NCBI RefSeq assembly: GCF_002953195.1 | Contig: NZ_CP026377.1 | Coordinates: forward strand, 1,426,001 to 1,490,000 | Origin: Mixta gaviniae | GTDB taxonomy: Bacteria; Pseudomonadota; Gammaproteobacteria; Enterobacterales; Enterobacteriaceae | Length of the DNA: 64,000 nucleotides | Direction of reading: 5' to 3' | Shown here: in pieces, positions 8,896 through 19,264 of the stretch | Layout of the letters: each line of letters opens with the position of its first letter | Position numbering within the stretch: position 1 is the first letter of the stretch | The notes under the pieces: generated by a model | The model's input: the letters and a program-made list of their open reading frames with translations, nothing else | Told to the model about the DNA's origin: nothing | Database searches by the model: none | Translations under genes and position numbers: made by a program

Positions 8896-9821
8896 AGATC
8901 ATTCGTGCCGGGATGAGCGCGACGTTACAGGATGGCGGACGCAGCGGCTGGCGCCAGTTCGGCATCAGCGGCGGCGGCGTACTGGACCAGCCGGCGATGC
9001 GCACCGCCAACCTGCTGGTAGGCAACCCGCAGCAGCAGGCGGTGCTGGAGATCACCCTCGGACAGTTTTGTGCCGAGTTTGGACGCGACGGCTGGTTCGC
9101 GCTGACCGGCGCAGGCTGCAACGCCGAGCTGGATGGCCGCCCGGTCTGGACCGGCTGGCGAATGCCGATTAAAAAAGGGCAGCGCCTGACGCTCTCGATG
9201 CCGGTGCGCGGCATGCGCAGCTATCTGGCGATCAACGGCGGCTTCGCGGTAGAGCCGCTGCTCGGCTCCTGCAGCACCGATCTTAACGCCGCTTTCGGCG
9301 GCTGGCAGGGCCGGCGCCTGCAGGATGGCGACGTGCTGCCGCTGGCGGCCCCGACGCGCGACTTCCGTGACAAAGCGGGCGTGCGGCAGCTGCTGTGGGG
9401 CAACCGCCTGCGCGCGCTGCCTGGCCCGGAATATCATGAGTTCAGCCATGAATCGCAGGAGGCATTCTGGCGCGTCTCCTGGCGGCTCGATCCGCAAAGC
9501 AACCGTATGGGCTATCGCCTGCAGGGACGACCGCTGGCGCGTGAAAGCCGGCGCGAGCTGCTGTCGCACGGCCTGTTGCCCGGCGTGATTCAGGTGCCTC
9601 ATAACGGGCAGCCGATCGTGCTGATGGCCGACGCGCAGACCACCGGCGGCTATCCGCGCATCGCCTGTGTGATCGAAGCCGATCTTTACCATCTGGCGCA
9701 GATCCGCCTCGGCGAACCGATCCATTTTATTCACTGCACGCTGGAAGAAGCGCTGCAGGCGAAACAGCAGCAGCAGCAGGTACTGGAGCGCATGTCATGG
9801 GGGCTGGAAGATGAAAATTGA
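8889..9821 (+). CDS. pxpC: 5-oxoprolinase subunit PxpC
   Basis: A 310-residue biotin-dependent-carboxylase-like (KipA/AHS2) protein and partner of PxpB. Conserved stretches include [13 protein letters not shown] at the start, [13 protein letters not shown], and [22 protein letters not shown] near the C-terminus. It overlaps pxpB by 7 bp and pxpA by 11 bp, a tightly coupled arrangement that fits subunits of one enzyme. A poly-Gln stretch (KQQQQQ) occurs near the C-terminus, as in other enterobacterial forms. Confidence 0.95.
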   Translation: MLKIIRAGMSATLQDGGRSGWRQFGISGGGVLDQPAMRTANLLVGNPQQQAVLEITLGQFCAEFGRDGWFALTGAGCNAELDGRPVWTGWRMPIKKGQRLTLSMPVRGMRSYLAINGGFAVEPLLGSCSTDLNAAFGGWQGRRLQDGDVLPLAAPTRDFRDKAGVRQLLWGNRLRALPGPEYHEFSHESQEAFWRVSWRLDPQSNRMGYRLQGRPLARESRRELLSHGLLPGVIQVPHNGQPIVLMADAQTTGGYPRIACVIEADLYHLAQIRLGEPIHFIHCTLEEALQAKQQQQQVLERMSWGLEDEN

Positions 9822-10551
9822 TTTAAACGCCGATTTAGGCGAAGGGTGCGGCAGCGATCGCGAGCTGCTGCAGCTGGTCAGCTCGGCGAACATCGCCTGC
9901 GGCTTTCATGCGGGCGACGCGCAAACCATGCTGCAATCGGTACGCTGGGCGCGCGAGTTCGGCGTGGCGATCGGCGCGCATCCCGCTTTCCCCGATCGGG
10001 AGAATTTCGGCCGCAGCGCGATGCAGCTGCCACCGGAGACCGTCTACGCGCAGGTGCTGTATCAGATCGGCGCGCTGAAAGCGCTGGCGGAAAGCGAAGG
10101 CGCATGCCTGACGCACGTAAAGCCGCACGGCATGCTCTATAACCAGGCGGCACGCGATGCGACGCTGGCGGACGCCATCGCGCGCGCGGTCAGGGCCGCG
10201 GGCGGCGATCTGCTGCTGGTGGGGCTGGCGGGCAGCGAATCGGTGCGCGCCGCGCAGCATTACGGCTTGCGTACCCGGGAAGAGGTGTTTGCCGATCGCG
10301 GCTATCAGGCGGATGGTTCGCTGGTGCCGCGCGGTCAGCCGGGCGCGATGATCGAAGAAGAAGAACAGGCGATTTCGCGTACGCTTTCGATGGTGCGAGA
10401 GGGTAAAGTCGAGAGTGTGACGGGAGAGTGGGTCGCGTTACGGGCGCAGACTGTCTGCCTGCACGGCGATGGCCCGCACGCGTTGGCTTTCGCCCGTCGT
10501 CTGCGCGACGCTTTCGCCGCGCAGCAAATTTTGGTCAGCAGCGACGGCTGA
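9811..10551 (+). CDS. pxpA: 5-oxoprolinase subunit PxpA (LamB/YcsF family)
   Basis: A 246-residue LamB/YcsF protein with the signature DLNADLGEG at the N-terminus, [16 protein letters not shown], and [11 protein letters not shown] in the middle. These fit the metal-dependent TIM-barrel deacetylase-like fold thought to hold the catalytic site for 5-oxoproline cleavage. It overlaps pxpC by 11 bp and is followed after 43 bp by a DUF969 membrane protein gene. The linkage to pcp downstream supports pyroglutamate as the substrate. Confidence 0.95.
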   Translation: MKIDLNADLGEGCGSDRELLQLVSSANIACGFHAGDAQTMLQSVRWAREFGVAIGAHPAFPDRENFGRSAMQLPPETVYAQVLYQIGALKALAESEGACLTHVKPHGMLYNQAARDATLADAIARAVRAAGGDLLLVGLAGSESVRAAQHYGLRTREEVFADRGYQADGSLVPRGQPGAMIEEEEQAISRTLSMVREGKVESVTGEWVALRAQTVCLHGDGPHALAFARRLRDAFAAQQILVSSDG

Positions 10552-10594
10552 CATTTTGCCCCGGCGCGCCGGGGATTTCATCAGGAGAAATAGC

Positions 10595-11323
10595 ATGCAA
10601 CCTCTGGTTAATTTATGGCCGCTGCTCGGCATCGCAGCCATCGTGGTCGGCTTTTTACTGCGTTTCAACCCGGTGCTGGTGGTGATCATCGCCGGCATCA
10701 TCACCGGCGTGGCGGCGCATATGCCGCTGGCCGACATTCTGGAAAAACTCGGCTCGGGCTTTCTCAGCACGCGCAACCTGCCGTTTATCCTGCTGCTGCC
10801 GCTGGCGGTAATCGGCCTGCTGGAGCGGCACGGCCTGAAAGAACGGGCGCAGGCGTGGATAGCGACGATTAAAACCGCTACCGCCGGACGCCTGTTGACG
10901 GTTTACCTGCTGGTGCGCGAGGCGACGGCGGCGCTGGGGCTGACCAGCCTGGGCGGCCACCCGCAGATGGTGCGCCCGCTGCTGGCGCCGATGGCGGAAG
11001 GGGCGACGGAAAACCGTTACGGCGAGCTGCCGGAAGCGGTGCGTCACCGGCTGCGCGCCATGTCCGCCGCGACCGATAACGTCGGGCTGTTCTTCGGGGA
11101 GGATATTTTCGTCGCCTTCGGCGCGATTATCTTTATGCATAACTTTATGCTGGAGTCGGGCGGCATCCAGACCGAGCCGCTGCATATCGCGCTGTGGGGC
11201 ATCCCTACCGCGGTGAGCGCCTTTATTATCCATTCCCTGCGGCTGCGTCGGCTCGACAGGAAGCTGGCGGCGGAACTGAGCGCGTTGAATCACGCCGCGC
11301 TGCAGCAGAAAGGAGGCCGCTAA
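10595..11323 (+). CDS. DUF969 family membrane protein
   Basis: A 242-residue integral membrane protein with about five or six hydrophobic spans, beginning with LLGIAAIVVGFLLRF and VLVVIIAGIITGVAAHM. Start 10595 has GGAGAAA upstream; the frame stays open farther upstream, inside pxpA. It belongs to DUF969 and is always paired with a DUF979 protein, here overlapping it by one base (TAATG). The function is not experimentally established to my knowledge. Position between the 5-oxoprolinase genes and pcp suggests the pair transports pyroglutamate or pyroglutamyl peptides (inference). Confidence 0.88.
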   Translation: MQPLVNLWPLLGIAAIVVGFLLRFNPVLVVIIAGIITGVAAHMPLADILEKLGSGFLSTRNLPFILLLPLAVIGLLERHGLKERAQAWIATIKTATAGRLLTVYLLVREATAALGLTSLGGHPQMVRPLLAPMAEGATENRYGELPEAVRHRLRAMSAATDNVGLFFGEDIFVAFGAIIFMHNFMLESGGIQTEPLHIALWGIPTAVSAFIIHSLRLRRLDRKLAAELSALNHAALQQKGGR

Positions 11324-12339
11324 TGTTTCAGCAACAGTATCTGTTTTACCTGGCCGGCCTGATCCTGCTGGTAGTGGCGTTGATGTCGTGGCGCGACAAA
11401 GCGAACCCGCGCCGCTTCACCACCGGACTGTTTTGGGGGCTTTACGGGCTGATGTTTTTCATCGGCGACTGGGCCTACCGGCTGGCGGAGCAGTTTGCCG
11501 GCGACGGCGCGGCGGGGGCGCGTAGCCTGCATATCGTTATCGGCGCGCTGGTCGTGCTGATGGCGCTGATCGCCGGCTTCGGCGGCGTACGGCTGGGCCG
11601 CTACCATCAGCGCAGTGACGATGAGCGTCAGCAGAGCGCCAGCCGCCTCGGCAACCGCCTGTTCCTGCCGGCGCTGGCGATCCCGCTGGTAACGGTGGCT
11701 GGCGTGCTGGCGTTTAACCATATTCCCGGTTTGCAACAGGGGCTGTTCGGCGCGGGCAACCACTCCACGCTGGTGACGCTGTTTTCCATGACCGTCGGCT
11801 GCTTCGTCGGCTGGCTGGTGGCGCTGAAAATCAGCCGCGAAAAACCGGCGCAGTCGCTGCAGGAGGCGCGACGTCTGCTGGATGCTATCGGCTGGGCGTT
11901 TATTCTGCCGCAGATCCTCGCCACTCTTGGACTGCTGTTCACCACGGCGGGGGTGGGGTCGGCTATCGCGCACCTTACCGAGCAATATCTGGCGGTGGAT
12001 AATCGCTTTATCGCCGTGGCGGTATTCGTACTGGGCATGGCGCTGTTGACCATGATTATGGGCAACGCCTTCGCCGCGTTCCCCATCGTCACCGCCGGCA
12101 TTGGCATTCCGATCCTGGTTTTACAGCATGGCGGCAACCCGGCGGTGATGGCGGCAATCGGGATGTTCTCCGGCTACTGCGGCACGCTGATGACGCCAAT
12201 GGCGGCTAACTTTAATATTGTGCCAGCGGCGCTGCTGGAGCTGCCCGATCGCAACGCGGTGATCAAAGCGCAGACGCCAACCGGCGTGCTATTGTTAATT
12301 GTTAACATTTTTCTGCTCTATTTCCTGATGTTCCTGTGA
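11323..12339 (+). CDS. DUF979 family membrane protein
   Basis: A 338-residue integral membrane protein with about nine hydrophobic segments, partner of the DUF969 protein whose stop codon overlaps its start by one base. AGGAGG lies just upstream. [18 protein letters not shown] and [21 protein letters not shown] resemble the re-entrant segments of ion-transporter-superfamily permeases, so the pair could be a secondary transporter. E. coli K-12 lacks both genes between pxpA and nei. The substrate is inferred from context only. Confidence 0.87.
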   Translation: MFQQQYLFYLAGLILLVVALMSWRDKANPRRFTTGLFWGLYGLMFFIGDWAYRLAEQFAGDGAAGARSLHIVIGALVVLMALIAGFGGVRLGRYHQRSDDERQQSASRLGNRLFLPALAIPLVTVAGVLAFNHIPGLQQGLFGAGNHSTLVTLFSMTVGCFVGWLVALKISREKPAQSLQEARRLLDAIGWAFILPQILATLGLLFTTAGVGSAIAHLTEQYLAVDNRFIAVAVFVLGMALLTMIMGNAFAAFPIVTAGIGIPILVLQHGGNPAVMAAIGMFSGYCGTLMTPMAANFNIVPAALLELPDRNAVIKAQTPTGVLLLIVNIFLLYFLMFL

Positions 12340-12346
12340 GGCGATG

Positions 12347-12994
12347 ATGAGAACAGTGCTGATTACAGCGTTCGCGCCTTTTGGCGGCGAACAAATTAAC
12401 CCCTCCTGGGAAGCGGTGCGTCAGCTCGATGAGCGAATGATAGGCGGCTGCAAGGTCGTAGCGAAAGAGCTGCCCTGCGCCTTCGGCGACGCGCTGACCG
12501 CGCTCTATGTCGAAATGGAGGCGCTGCAGCCGGAGCTGGTGATCGCGGTAGGGCAGGCGGGCGGGCGCGCCGATATCACCGTAGAGCGCGTCGGCATTAA
12601 CATTAACGACGCGCGCATTGCGGATAATAATGGCAATCAGCCGATCGATGAGCCGATTGTGCCCGGCGGGCCGGCGGCCTATTTCGCAACGCTGCCGATC
12701 AAAGCCATCGTTGGGGGCATCCGCGAAGCGGGCATACCCGCCTCGGTTTCGCAGACTGCCGGCACCTACGTCTGTAACCATGTGATGTATGGCCTGCTGC
12801 ATCGTCTCGCCCAGCAGGGCGATAACGCGCGCGGCGGTTTTATTCATATTCCTTACCTGCCGGAGCAGGCGGTAAATCATCCCGGCGCGCCCAGTATGGC
12901 GGCACAAACCGTTATTCTGGCGCTGGAGATGGCGATTACCATTGCATTACGGACGGAACAGGATCTGCGCCTGTCAGGCGGCGCGACGCATTAA
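12347..12994 (+). CDS. pcp: Pyroglutamyl-peptidase I
   Basis: Cysteine peptidase (family C15) that removes N-terminal pyroglutamate from peptides. The 215-residue length is standard. Glu-Arg in VERVGIN, the nucleophilic Cys in TYVCNHVMY and the His in [11 protein letters not shown] form the expected Glu-Cys-His catalytic set. Two ATGs are adjacent (12344 and 12347); the second was chosen because GAGG at 12338-12341 is then at a workable spacing and the N-terminus becomes [14 protein letters not shown]. It lies four to eight bases after the DUF979 gene and supplies free pyroglutamate for PxpABC. Confidence 0.94.
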   Translation: MRTVLITAFAPFGGEQINPSWEAVRQLDERMIGGCKVVAKELPCAFGDALTALYVEMEALQPELVIAVGQAGGRADITVERVGININDARIADNNGNQPIDEPIVPGGPAAYFATLPIKAIVGGIREAGIPASVSQTAGTYVCNHVMYGLLHRLAQQGDNARGGFIHIPYLPEQAVNHPGAPSMAAQTVILALEMAITIALRTEQDLRLSGGATH

Positions 12995-13006
12995 CAGGAT
13001 AACGCT

Positions 13007-13795
13007 ATGCCAGAAGGACCAGAGATCCGCCGGGCGGCGGATCGGCTGGAGGAAGCCATTGTCGGCAAACCTTTGACGGATGTCTGGTTTGCCTTTCCGC
13101 AGCTGAAAACCTATGAAAACGCCCTGATCGGCGAAACGGTCACCGCGATAGAGACGCGTGGCAAAGCGCTGCTGACGCACTTCTCTAACGGGCTGACGCT
13201 CTACAGCCATAATCAGCTGTACGGCGTCTGGCGGGTGGTGAAAACCGGCAGCGAAGCGTCAACGCAGCGCATACTGCGGGTGCGGCTCGCCTGCGCGGAG
13301 CAGACCATTCTGCTCTACAGCGCATCGGATATTGAGATGCACAACAGCGATACGCTGGCGGCGCAGCCGTTTTTACAGCGTATCGGTCCTGATGTGCTGG
13401 ATGACGAGTTGACGGAGGAGGCGGTGCGCGAGCGCCTGCTGTCGCCGCGTTTTCGGCGGCGTCAGTTCAGCGGCCTGCTGCTGGATCAGGCTTTTCTGGC
13501 GGGTCTGGGCAACTATCTGCGGGTGGAAATATTGTGGCAGGCGGAGCTGGCGCCGCAGCACCGGGCGCAGGATCTGACCGAGCCGCAGCTGCAGCGGTTG
13601 AGCCGGGCGCTGCTGGCGATCCCGCGTCACTCCTACCGCATGCGCGGCACCATGAAAAGCGCGCACCACGAGGCGGCCTTTCGCTTTAAGGTATTCCACC
13701 GCGCAGGGAAGCTGTGCGAGCGCTGTGGCGGAGTAATTGAAAAGACTACGCTCTCTTCGCGCCCCTTTTACTGGTGCCCCGGCTGTCAGCATTAA
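13007..13795 (+). CDS. nei: Endonuclease VIII (Nei)
   Basis: Bifunctional DNA glycosylase/AP lyase that removes oxidised pyrimidines. The 262-residue protein begins with PEG after the initiator Met, so Pro2 is the Schiff-base nucleophile and Glu3 the catalytic acid. [10 protein letters not shown] and [11 protein letters not shown] are conserved, and the C-terminal zinc finger has four cysteines in CERCG and CPGCQH. It follows pcp by 12 bp and is convergent with gltA across a terminator. Confidence 0.96.
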   Translation: MPEGPEIRRAADRLEEAIVGKPLTDVWFAFPQLKTYENALIGETVTAIETRGKALLTHFSNGLTLYSHNQLYGVWRVVKTGSEASTQRILRVRLACAEQTILLYSASDIEMHNSDTLAAQPFLQRIGPDVLDDELTEEAVRERLLSPRFRRRQFSGLLLDQAFLAGLGNYLRVEILWQAELAPQHRAQDLTEPQLQRLSRALLAIPRHSYRMRGTMKSAHHEAAFRFKVFHRAGKLCERCGGVIEKTTLSSRPFYWCPGCQH

Positions 13796-13817
13796 GCTTA
13801 TCGCAGACAATAAAAAA

Positions 13818-13836
13818 GGGCCCGCAGGCCCTTTTT
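13818..13836. terminator. Bidirectional terminator between nei and gltA
   Basis: Stem gggcc/ggccc (13818-13822 and 13827-13831) with loop cgca, six A before it and five T after it. It can serve nei on the plus strand and gltA on the minus strand. Confidence 0.85.
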
Positions 13837-13849
13837 CTTTCGCGGCAGA

Positions 13850-15133
13850 TTACTTCTGCAGCTGGGAAGCGAACTCACGCTGTTCGTAACCGGTATAGAG
13901 CTGACGCGGACGGGCGATTTTCATCCCTTCATCATGCATCTCTTTCCAGTGCGCGATCCAGCCGACGGTACGCGCCATAGCAAAGATCACCGTGAACATT
14001 GAAGAGGGAATACCCATCGCTTTCAGAATGATGCCAGAGTAGAAATCGACGTTCGGATAGAGTTTGCGTTCAATAAAGTACGGGTCATTGAGCGCGATAT
14101 GTTCCAGCTCCATCGCCACTTCCAGCAGATCGTCCTTCATGCCCAGCTCGTTCAGCACTTCGTGACAGGTTTCGCGCATCACGGTGGCGCGCGGGTCATA
14201 GTTTTTGTAAACACGATGACCGAAGCCCATCAGGCGGAAAGAGTCGTTCTTATCTTTCGCGCGGCGGACGAATTCCGGGATGTGATCTTTGTGGCTGATC
14301 TCTTCCAGCATACGCAGGCAGGCTTCGTTGGCGCCGCCGTGCGCCGGTCCCCACAGCGAGGCGATGCCGGCTGCGATACAGGCGAACGGGTTGGCACCCG
14401 AGGAGCCGGCGGTACGTACGGTCGAAGTAGAGGCGTTCTGCTCGTGGTCAGCGTGCAGGATCAGAATACGATCCATCGCGCGCTCCAGCACCGGGTTCAC
14501 CTTATACTCTTCACACGGGGTGGCAAACATCATATGCAGGAAGTTGCCGGCGTAGGAGAGGTCGTTGCGTGGATAAACAAACGGCTGACCGATCGAATAT
14601 TTGTAGCACATCGCCGCCACGGTCGGCATTTTCGACAGCAGGCGGAACGCGGCGATTTCACGGTGACGCTCAATGTTAACGTCCAGCGAATCGTGATAGA
14701 ACGCGGCCAGCGCGCCGGTCACGCCGCACATCACCGCCATCGGGTGAGAATCGCGACGGAAGCCGTGGAACAGACGGGTAATCTGCTCATGAATCATGGT
14801 ATGGCGCGTAACGGTGGTGCGGAACTCTTCGAACTGCGCCTGGGTTGGTGCTTCGCCGTTCAGCAGGATATAGCAGACTTCAAGATAGTTAGAGTGGGTG
14901 GCGAGCTGATCGATAGGATAACCACGATGGAGCAGGATACCTTCATCACCATCAATATAGGTGATCTTCGATTCACAGGACGCAGTAGAGGTAAAACCGG
15001 GGTCGAACGTGAACAGGCCTTGTGAACCGAGGCTACGCACGTCAACAACATCCTGACCCAGTGTGCCGTGCAGCACGTCCAGTTCGACAGGAGCTTCACC
15101 GTTCAGGGTTAGCGTCACTTTTTTATCAGACAT
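13850..15133 (-). CDS. gltA: Citrate synthase (type II, hexameric)
   Basis: Condenses oxaloacetate and acetyl-CoA, the entry step of the TCA cycle. The 427-residue length equals E. coli GltA. The catalytic His/Asp region is visible in [11 protein letters not shown] and [14 protein letters not shown], and the N-terminal NADH-sensing domain of the Gram-negative type is present ([13 protein letters not shown]). It is divergent from sdhC across a 631-bp control region, as in E. coli. Confidence 0.98.
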   Translation of the reverse strand: MSDKKVTLTLNGEAPVELDVLHGTLGQDVVDVRSLGSQGLFTFDPGFTSTASCESKITYIDGDEGILLHRGYPIDQLATHSNYLEVCYILLNGEAPTQAQFEEFRTTVTRHTMIHEQITRLFHGFRRDSHPMAVMCGVTGALAAFYHDSLDVNIERHREIAAFRLLSKMPTVAAMCYKYSIGQPFVYPRNDLSYAGNFLHMMFATPCEEYKVNPVLERAMDRILILHADHEQNASTSTVRTAGSSGANPFACIAAGIASLWGPAHGGANEACLRMLEEISHKDHIPEFVRRAKDKNDSFRLMGFGHRVYKNYDPRATVMRETCHEVLNELGMKDDLLEVAMELEHIALNDPYFIERKLYPNVDFYSGIILKAMGIPSSMFTVIFAMARTVGWIAHWKEMHDEGMKIARPRQLYTGYEQREFASQLQK

Positions 15134-15764
15134 TTACAGTCTCCTTAGCGCCATATTTGGTGGATCTTTGACACCAAAATTACCATCATGCTGCGGATTG
15201 CGTGAAATAAATGCAGACTATCAACTCTGTGGCATGGTGTCGCGTGCAGGGTACAGAGTGACGGCGCGGTTGGAAGCTTCCGGCAAACATGATGCTAATG
15301 CGTTCTGCGGTTGTTAAAGATCCGTTCTGGTCATTATAGAATTTTAACTAATAACCTGATGCATTTAGCAATTTATTTAATCACTGTTACATAACTTGTG
15401 TTTAGGGGAAAGTGTATCCCCATAACTTTTGCGCATCATAGGACTTTTGTGCGTTAGTTTGTAACTGAAATGTTGAACTTTTGTCAAATCAGATAATTAA
15501 ATTTGTTTAAAATGTGAAAATTGAGAGATCGATCACTGTTCCGCCTAAATGTTTCCAAAGCGTTTGTAGGGGAATTGTAATAAGAATGTGATCGTCCTAT
15601 ACTGCCGCCAGGTCTCCGGAATACCCTGACACCGAGAGCCACCCAGCGTTTTATCGCTTCAATTAACACTGGATGTTGCTGTTTTGGTGCCGGTGCGCAG
15701 TCTGACCACGCCCGTGATCGGCTTTCACCTTCAGGACCGGAGGAAGCAAAATAAGAAAGGCTGT
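15134..15764. other. gltA-sdhC divergent control region
   Basis: A 631-bp AT-rich region without a credible gene. It must hold the gltA promoters on the minus strand and the sdh promoter on the plus strand. The sdh half is conserved with E. coli from the -10 element through the early leader (TGCCGCCAG, GAGCCACCCAGCG), which implies a long sdhC 5' untranslated region of about 150 bases. GATCGATCACTGTT near 15527-15540 resembles part of the E. coli Crp-responsive segment. ArcA, Fnr and sRNA sites are expected from E. coli but were not individually resolved. Confidence 0.6.
15575..15603 (+). promoter_or_regulatory. sdhCDAB-sucABCD promoter
   Basis: A -35 element TTGTAA (15575-15580) and a -10 element TATACT (15598-15603) are separated by 17 bases. 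The sequence around the -10 (CCTATACTGCCGCCAG) is the same as at the E. coli sdh promoter, so the start site should fall near 15610. Confidence 0.8.
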
Positions 15765-16154
15765 GTGGGCAAAACCGTGAAAAAACAAAGACCTGTCAAC
15801 TTGGATCTCACTACGATCCGGTTTCCCGTTACTGCAATTGCGTCCATTCTCCACCGCGTTTCCGGCGTCATCAGTTTTGTGGCCGTCGGTATTCTGCTCT
15901 GGCTACTGGGTCTCTCGCTCTCCTCACCCGAAGGCTTCCTGCAGGCATCTGCCGTCATGAACAGCTTTTTCGCTAAGTTCATTATGTGGGGCATCCTCAC
16001 CGCACTGGCCTGGCACACTGTCGGCGGCATTCGTCACATGCTGATGGACTTCGGATATTTAGCTGAAACCCAGCGCGTCGGCAATAGCTCAGCGCGTATC
16101 GGCTTCGGCATTACTATCGTGCTTTCAATTCTGGCGGGAGTCCTCGTATGGTAA
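15765..16154 (+). CDS. sdhC: Succinate dehydrogenase cytochrome b556 subunit SdhC
   Basis: Membrane anchor of succinate:quinone oxidoreductase (complex II) that binds haem b and ubiquinone together with SdhD. The start is taken as the GTG at 15765 behind AAAGG, giving 129 residues as in E. coli, with [17 protein letters not shown] near the N-terminus. Three transmembrane segments follow. The haem-ligand region is [11 protein letters not shown] and [15 protein letters not shown]. It overlaps sdhD by seven bases. Confidence 0.94.
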   Translation: MGKTVKKQRPVNLDLTTIRFPVTAIASILHRVSGVISFVAVGILLWLLGLSLSSPEGFLQASAVMNSFFAKFIMWGILTALAWHTVGGIRHMLMDFGYLAETQRVGNSSARIGFGITIVLSILAGVLVW

Positions 16155-16495
16155 GCAATGCTACTGCACTGGGGCGCAATGGCGTGCAGGACTGGCTGCT
16201 GCTGCGTGCCACTGCAATCCTTATTACGCTCTATACCCTGTATATCCTCGGCTTCTTTATTGTGTCCGATACCCTGACATACGATATCTGGCGCGCCTTC
16301 TTCGCCTCTTCCTTTACGAAAGTCTTTACGCTGCTGACGCTGTTCTCCACCGTGATCCACGGCTGGATCGGTATGTGGCAGGTATTGACGGACTACATTA
16401 AGCCGCTGGCGTGGCGCCTGCTGTTGCAGCTGGTGATTGTCGTCGCGCTGTTGGTCTATGCGATTTATGGAACCGTTGTGGTATGGGGTGCGTAA
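16148..16495 (+). CDS. sdhD: Succinate dehydrogenase membrane anchor SdhD
   Basis: A 115-residue three-helix membrane anchor with [15 protein letters not shown] at the N-terminus and [20 protein letters not shown] around the haem/quinone site, matching E. coli SdhD in length and motif order. The ATG overlaps the sdhC stop region by seven bases and the stop codon lies one base before the sdhA start, so translation is coupled along the operon. Confidence 0.96.
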   Translation: MVSNATALGRNGVQDWLLLRATAILITLYTLYILGFFIVSDTLTYDIWRAFFASSFTKVFTLLTLFSTVIHGWIGMWQVLTDYIKPLAWRLLLQLVIVVALLVYAIYGTVVVWGA

Positions 16496-16496
16496 G

Positions 16497-18263
16497 ATGA
16501 ATTTGCCAGTCAGAGAGTTTGATGCCGTAGTGATCGGGGCAGGCGGCGCAGGTATGCGCGCGGCCCTACAGATTTCACAGGCGGGGCAGAGCTGTGCCCT
16601 GCTGTCTAAAGTTTTCCCGACCCGTTCCCATACCGTGTCCGCACAGGGCGGCATCACCGTCGCGCTGGGCAACAGCCACGAAGATAACTGGGAATGGCAC
16701 ATGTACGATACCGTTAAAGGTTCCGACTATATCGGCGACCAGGACGCGATTGAATATATGTGTAAAACCGGCCCGGAAGCGATTCTGGAGCTGGAGCATA
16801 TGGGCCTGCCATTCTCCCGTCTCGACGACGGCCGCATTTACCAGCGTCCGTTTGGCGGTCAGTCGCGCAACTTTGGCGGTGAGCAGGCGGCGCGTACCGC
16901 CGCGGCCGCCGACCGTACCGGCCATGCGCTGCTGCATACCCTGTATCAGCAGAACCTGAAAAACAAAACCACCATCTTCTCCGAATGGTACGCGCTCGAT
17001 CTGGTGAAAAACCAGGATGGCGCCGTGGTGGGCTGTACCGCGCTGAGCATTGAAACCGGCGAAGTGGTCTACTTCAAGGCGAAAGCCACGGTGCTGGCCA
17101 CCGGCGGCGCGGGCCGAATTTACCAGTCCACCACGAATGCGCACATCAATACCGGCGATGGCGTCGGCATGGCGCTGCGCGCGGGCGTGCCGGTGCAGGA
17201 TATGGAGATGTGGCAGTTCCACCCGACCGGCATCGCCGGCGCGGGCGTGCTGGTAACCGAAGGCTGTCGCGGCGAAGGCGGCTACCTGCTGAACAAGCAC
17301 GGCGAGCGCTTTATGGAACGTTACGCGCCGAACGCCAAAGATTTGGCGGGTCGCGACGTGGTAGCGCGTTCAATGATGATTGAGATTCGCGAAGGCCGTG
17401 GCTGCGAAGGCCCGTGGGGCCCACACATTAAGCTGAAGCTGGATCATCTGGGCAGTGAAGTACTGGAATCCCGCCTGCCGGGCATTCTGGAACTGTCGCG
17501 TACTTTCGCCCACGTCGATCCGGTGAAAGAGCCGATCCCGGTCATCCCGACCTGTCACTACATGATGGGCGGCATTCCGACCAAAGTGACCGGCCAGGCG
17601 CTGACCCTGAACGAAAAAGGCGAAGATGTGGTGGTGCCAGGCTTGTTCGCCGTTGGCGAAATCGCCTGCGTATCGGTACATGGCGCTAACCGCCTCGGTG
17701 GCAACTCGCTGCTGGATCTGGTGGTCTTCGGCCGCGCCGCCGGCCTGCATCTGCTGGAGTCTATCCAGGAGCAGGGCGAGCTGCGTGATGCTTCTTCTGA
17801 CGATATCGACGCCGCGATGGCGCGCTACCGCCGCTGGGATAACAACACCACGGGTGAAGATCCGGTGGAAATCCGCAGAGCGCTGCAAAGCTGCATGCAG
17901 AACAACTTCTCGGTATTCCGTGAAGGCGACGCGATGGCAAAAGGGCTGGAGGATCTCAGGCAGATCCGCGAGCGCCTGCAGCAGGCGCGTCTGGACGACC
18001 GCTCCAGCGATTTCAACACCCAACGCGTTGAGTGTCTGGAGCTGGATAACCTGATGGAAACAGCGTTCGCTACCGCCGTAGCGGCCAACTACCGCACGGA
18101 AAGCCGCGGCGCCCACAGCCGTTTTGACTACCCGGATCGTGACGATGAGAACTGGCTGTGCCATTCGCTCTATCTGCCGCAAACCGAAAGCATGACGCGC
18201 CGTGAGGTGAACATGCAGCCGAAACTGCGCGCCGCTTTCCCGCCGAAAGTGCGTACCTACTAA
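16497..18263 (+). CDS. sdhA: Succinate dehydrogenase flavoprotein subunit SdhA
   Basis: Catalytic FAD subunit that oxidises succinate to fumarate. Length is 588 residues as in E. coli. [11 protein letters not shown] is the dinucleotide fold and His45 in [13 protein letters not shown] is the covalent FAD site. Active-site segments [16 protein letters not shown] and HYMMGGIPT are present. An upstream in-frame GTG-like extension exists, but the ATG at 16497 gives the family N-terminus [12 protein letters not shown]. Confidence 0.98.
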   Translation: MNLPVREFDAVVIGAGGAGMRAALQISQAGQSCALLSKVFPTRSHTVSAQGGITVALGNSHEDNWEWHMYDTVKGSDYIGDQDAIEYMCKTGPEAILELEHMGLPFSRLDDGRIYQRPFGGQSRNFGGEQAARTAAAADRTGHALLHTLYQQNLKNKTTIFSEWYALDLVKNQDGAVVGCTALSIETGEVVYFKAKATVLATGGAGRIYQSTTNAHINTGDGVGMALRAGVPVQDMEMWQFHPTGIAGAGVLVTEGCRGEGGYLLNKHGERFMERYAPNAKDLAGRDVVARSMMIEIREGRGCEGPWGPHIKLKLDHLGSEVLESRLPGILELSRTFAHVDPVKEPIPVIPTCHYMMGGIPTKVTGQALTLNEKGEDVVVPGLFAVGEIACVSVHGANRLGGNSLLDLVVFGRAAGLHLLESIQEQGELRDASSDDIDAAMARYRRWDNNTTGEDPVEIRRALQSCMQNNFSVFREGDAMAKGLEDLRQIRERLQQARLDDRSSDFNTQRVECLELDNLMETAFATAVAANYRTESRGAHSRFDYPDRDDENWLCHSLYLPQTESMTRREVNMQPKLRAAFPPKVRTY

Positions 18264-18280
18264 TTTGCGGAGAAAAGACG

Positions 18281-18997
18281 ATGAGACTCGAATTTTCCAT
18301 TTATCGTTATAACCCGGATGTGGATGACGCGCCCCGTATGCAGGATTACACCCTGGAAGCGGAAGATGGACGCGACATGATGCTGCTGGACGCGCTGATT
18401 AAACTGAAAGAGCAGGACCCGTCGCTGGCGTTCCGCCGCTCCTGTCGTGAAGGGGTGTGCGGCTCCGACGGTCTGAACATGAATGGCCGCAACGGGCTGG
18501 CGTGCATTACGCCGGTTTCGGCGCTGGGCAACGGCAAGCAGAAGATTGTTATCCGCCCGCTGCCGGGCCTGCCGGTGATCCGCGACTTAGTCGTGGACAT
18601 GGGCCAGTTCTACAAGCAGTATGAGAAGATTAAGCCTTACCTGTTGAATAATGGCGAAAATCCGCCGGCGCGCGAGCATCTGCAGACGCCGGGCGAGCGT
18701 GCGCATCTGGATGGCCTTTACGAGTGCATCCTCTGCGCCTGCTGCTCAACCTCTTGCCCGTCGTTCTGGTGGAACCCGGACAAGTTCGTTGGGCCTGCGG
18801 GGCTGCTGGCCGCCTATCGCTTCCTGATTGACAGCCGCGACACCGAAACCGAGGCGCGTCTGGATAACCTGAGCGACGCTTTCAGCGTATTCCGCTGCCA
18901 CAGCATCATGAACTGTGTCAGCGTGTGCCCAAAAGGGTTGAACCCCACCAAGGCGATCGGCCACATTAAGTCGATGCTGTTGCAACGTAACGCGTAA
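18281..18997 (+). CDS. sdhB: Succinate dehydrogenase iron-sulfur subunit SdhB
   Basis: A 238-residue electron-transfer subunit. The 2Fe-2S ligands lie in SCREGVCGSDGLNMNG plus a following Cys. The 4Fe-4S and 3Fe-4S clusters are formed by CILCACCSTSCP and CHSIMNCVSVCPKG. It carries electrons from SdhA to quinone. The gene ends 267 bp before sucA. Confidence 0.98.
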   Translation: MRLEFSIYRYNPDVDDAPRMQDYTLEAEDGRDMMLLDALIKLKEQDPSLAFRRSCREGVCGSDGLNMNGRNGLACITPVSALGNGKQKIVIRPLPGLPVIRDLVVDMGQFYKQYEKIKPYLLNNGENPPAREHLQTPGERAHLDGLYECILCACCSTSCPSFWWNPDKFVGPAGLLAAYRFLIDSRDTETEARLDNLSDAFSVFRCHSIMNCVSVCPKGLNPTKAIGHIKSMLLQRNA

Positions 18998-19006
18998 CGG
19001 AAACGC

Positions 19007-19036
19007 CATCCGGGAACCCAGGTTCCCGGATGTTTT
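19007..19036 (+). other. Hairpin in the sdhB-sucA spacer
   Basis: An 11-bp perfect inverted repeat catccgggaac/gttcccggatg (19007-19017 and 19022-19032) with loop ccag sits 10 bases after sdhB and is followed by only four T. It may be an attenuating terminator or an RNA-stability element that partly uncouples sdh from suc. The remaining 230 bases of spacer contain a short open frame with no protein-like features, and no gene is called there. Confidence 0.6.
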
Positions 19037-19264
19037 ACGGAGACCCCGGTAAGGTCTGTCAGGGCGAAAATGCGCTGCCGCGACAAACCTTACCAAGGTT
19101 CCCTTACGGGCCAGGGCATCGGTTGCCCACAGCGCTCGTATCGATGAACTGGATCTGGCTGTGCCGCACCTCTGATAAGCAGGCGTGCGACGCAGCGTTG
19201 GGCAAGCCGGTAACCCGGCAACAATGAAACCTCGAAAAAAGCATGTAATGCTTAAGGGATCACA

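Noticed and set aside
19030..19227. 65-codon open frame between sdhB and sucA
   Set aside because: It starts inside the hairpin right arm, has no ribosome site and no conserved features; regarded as operon spacer.
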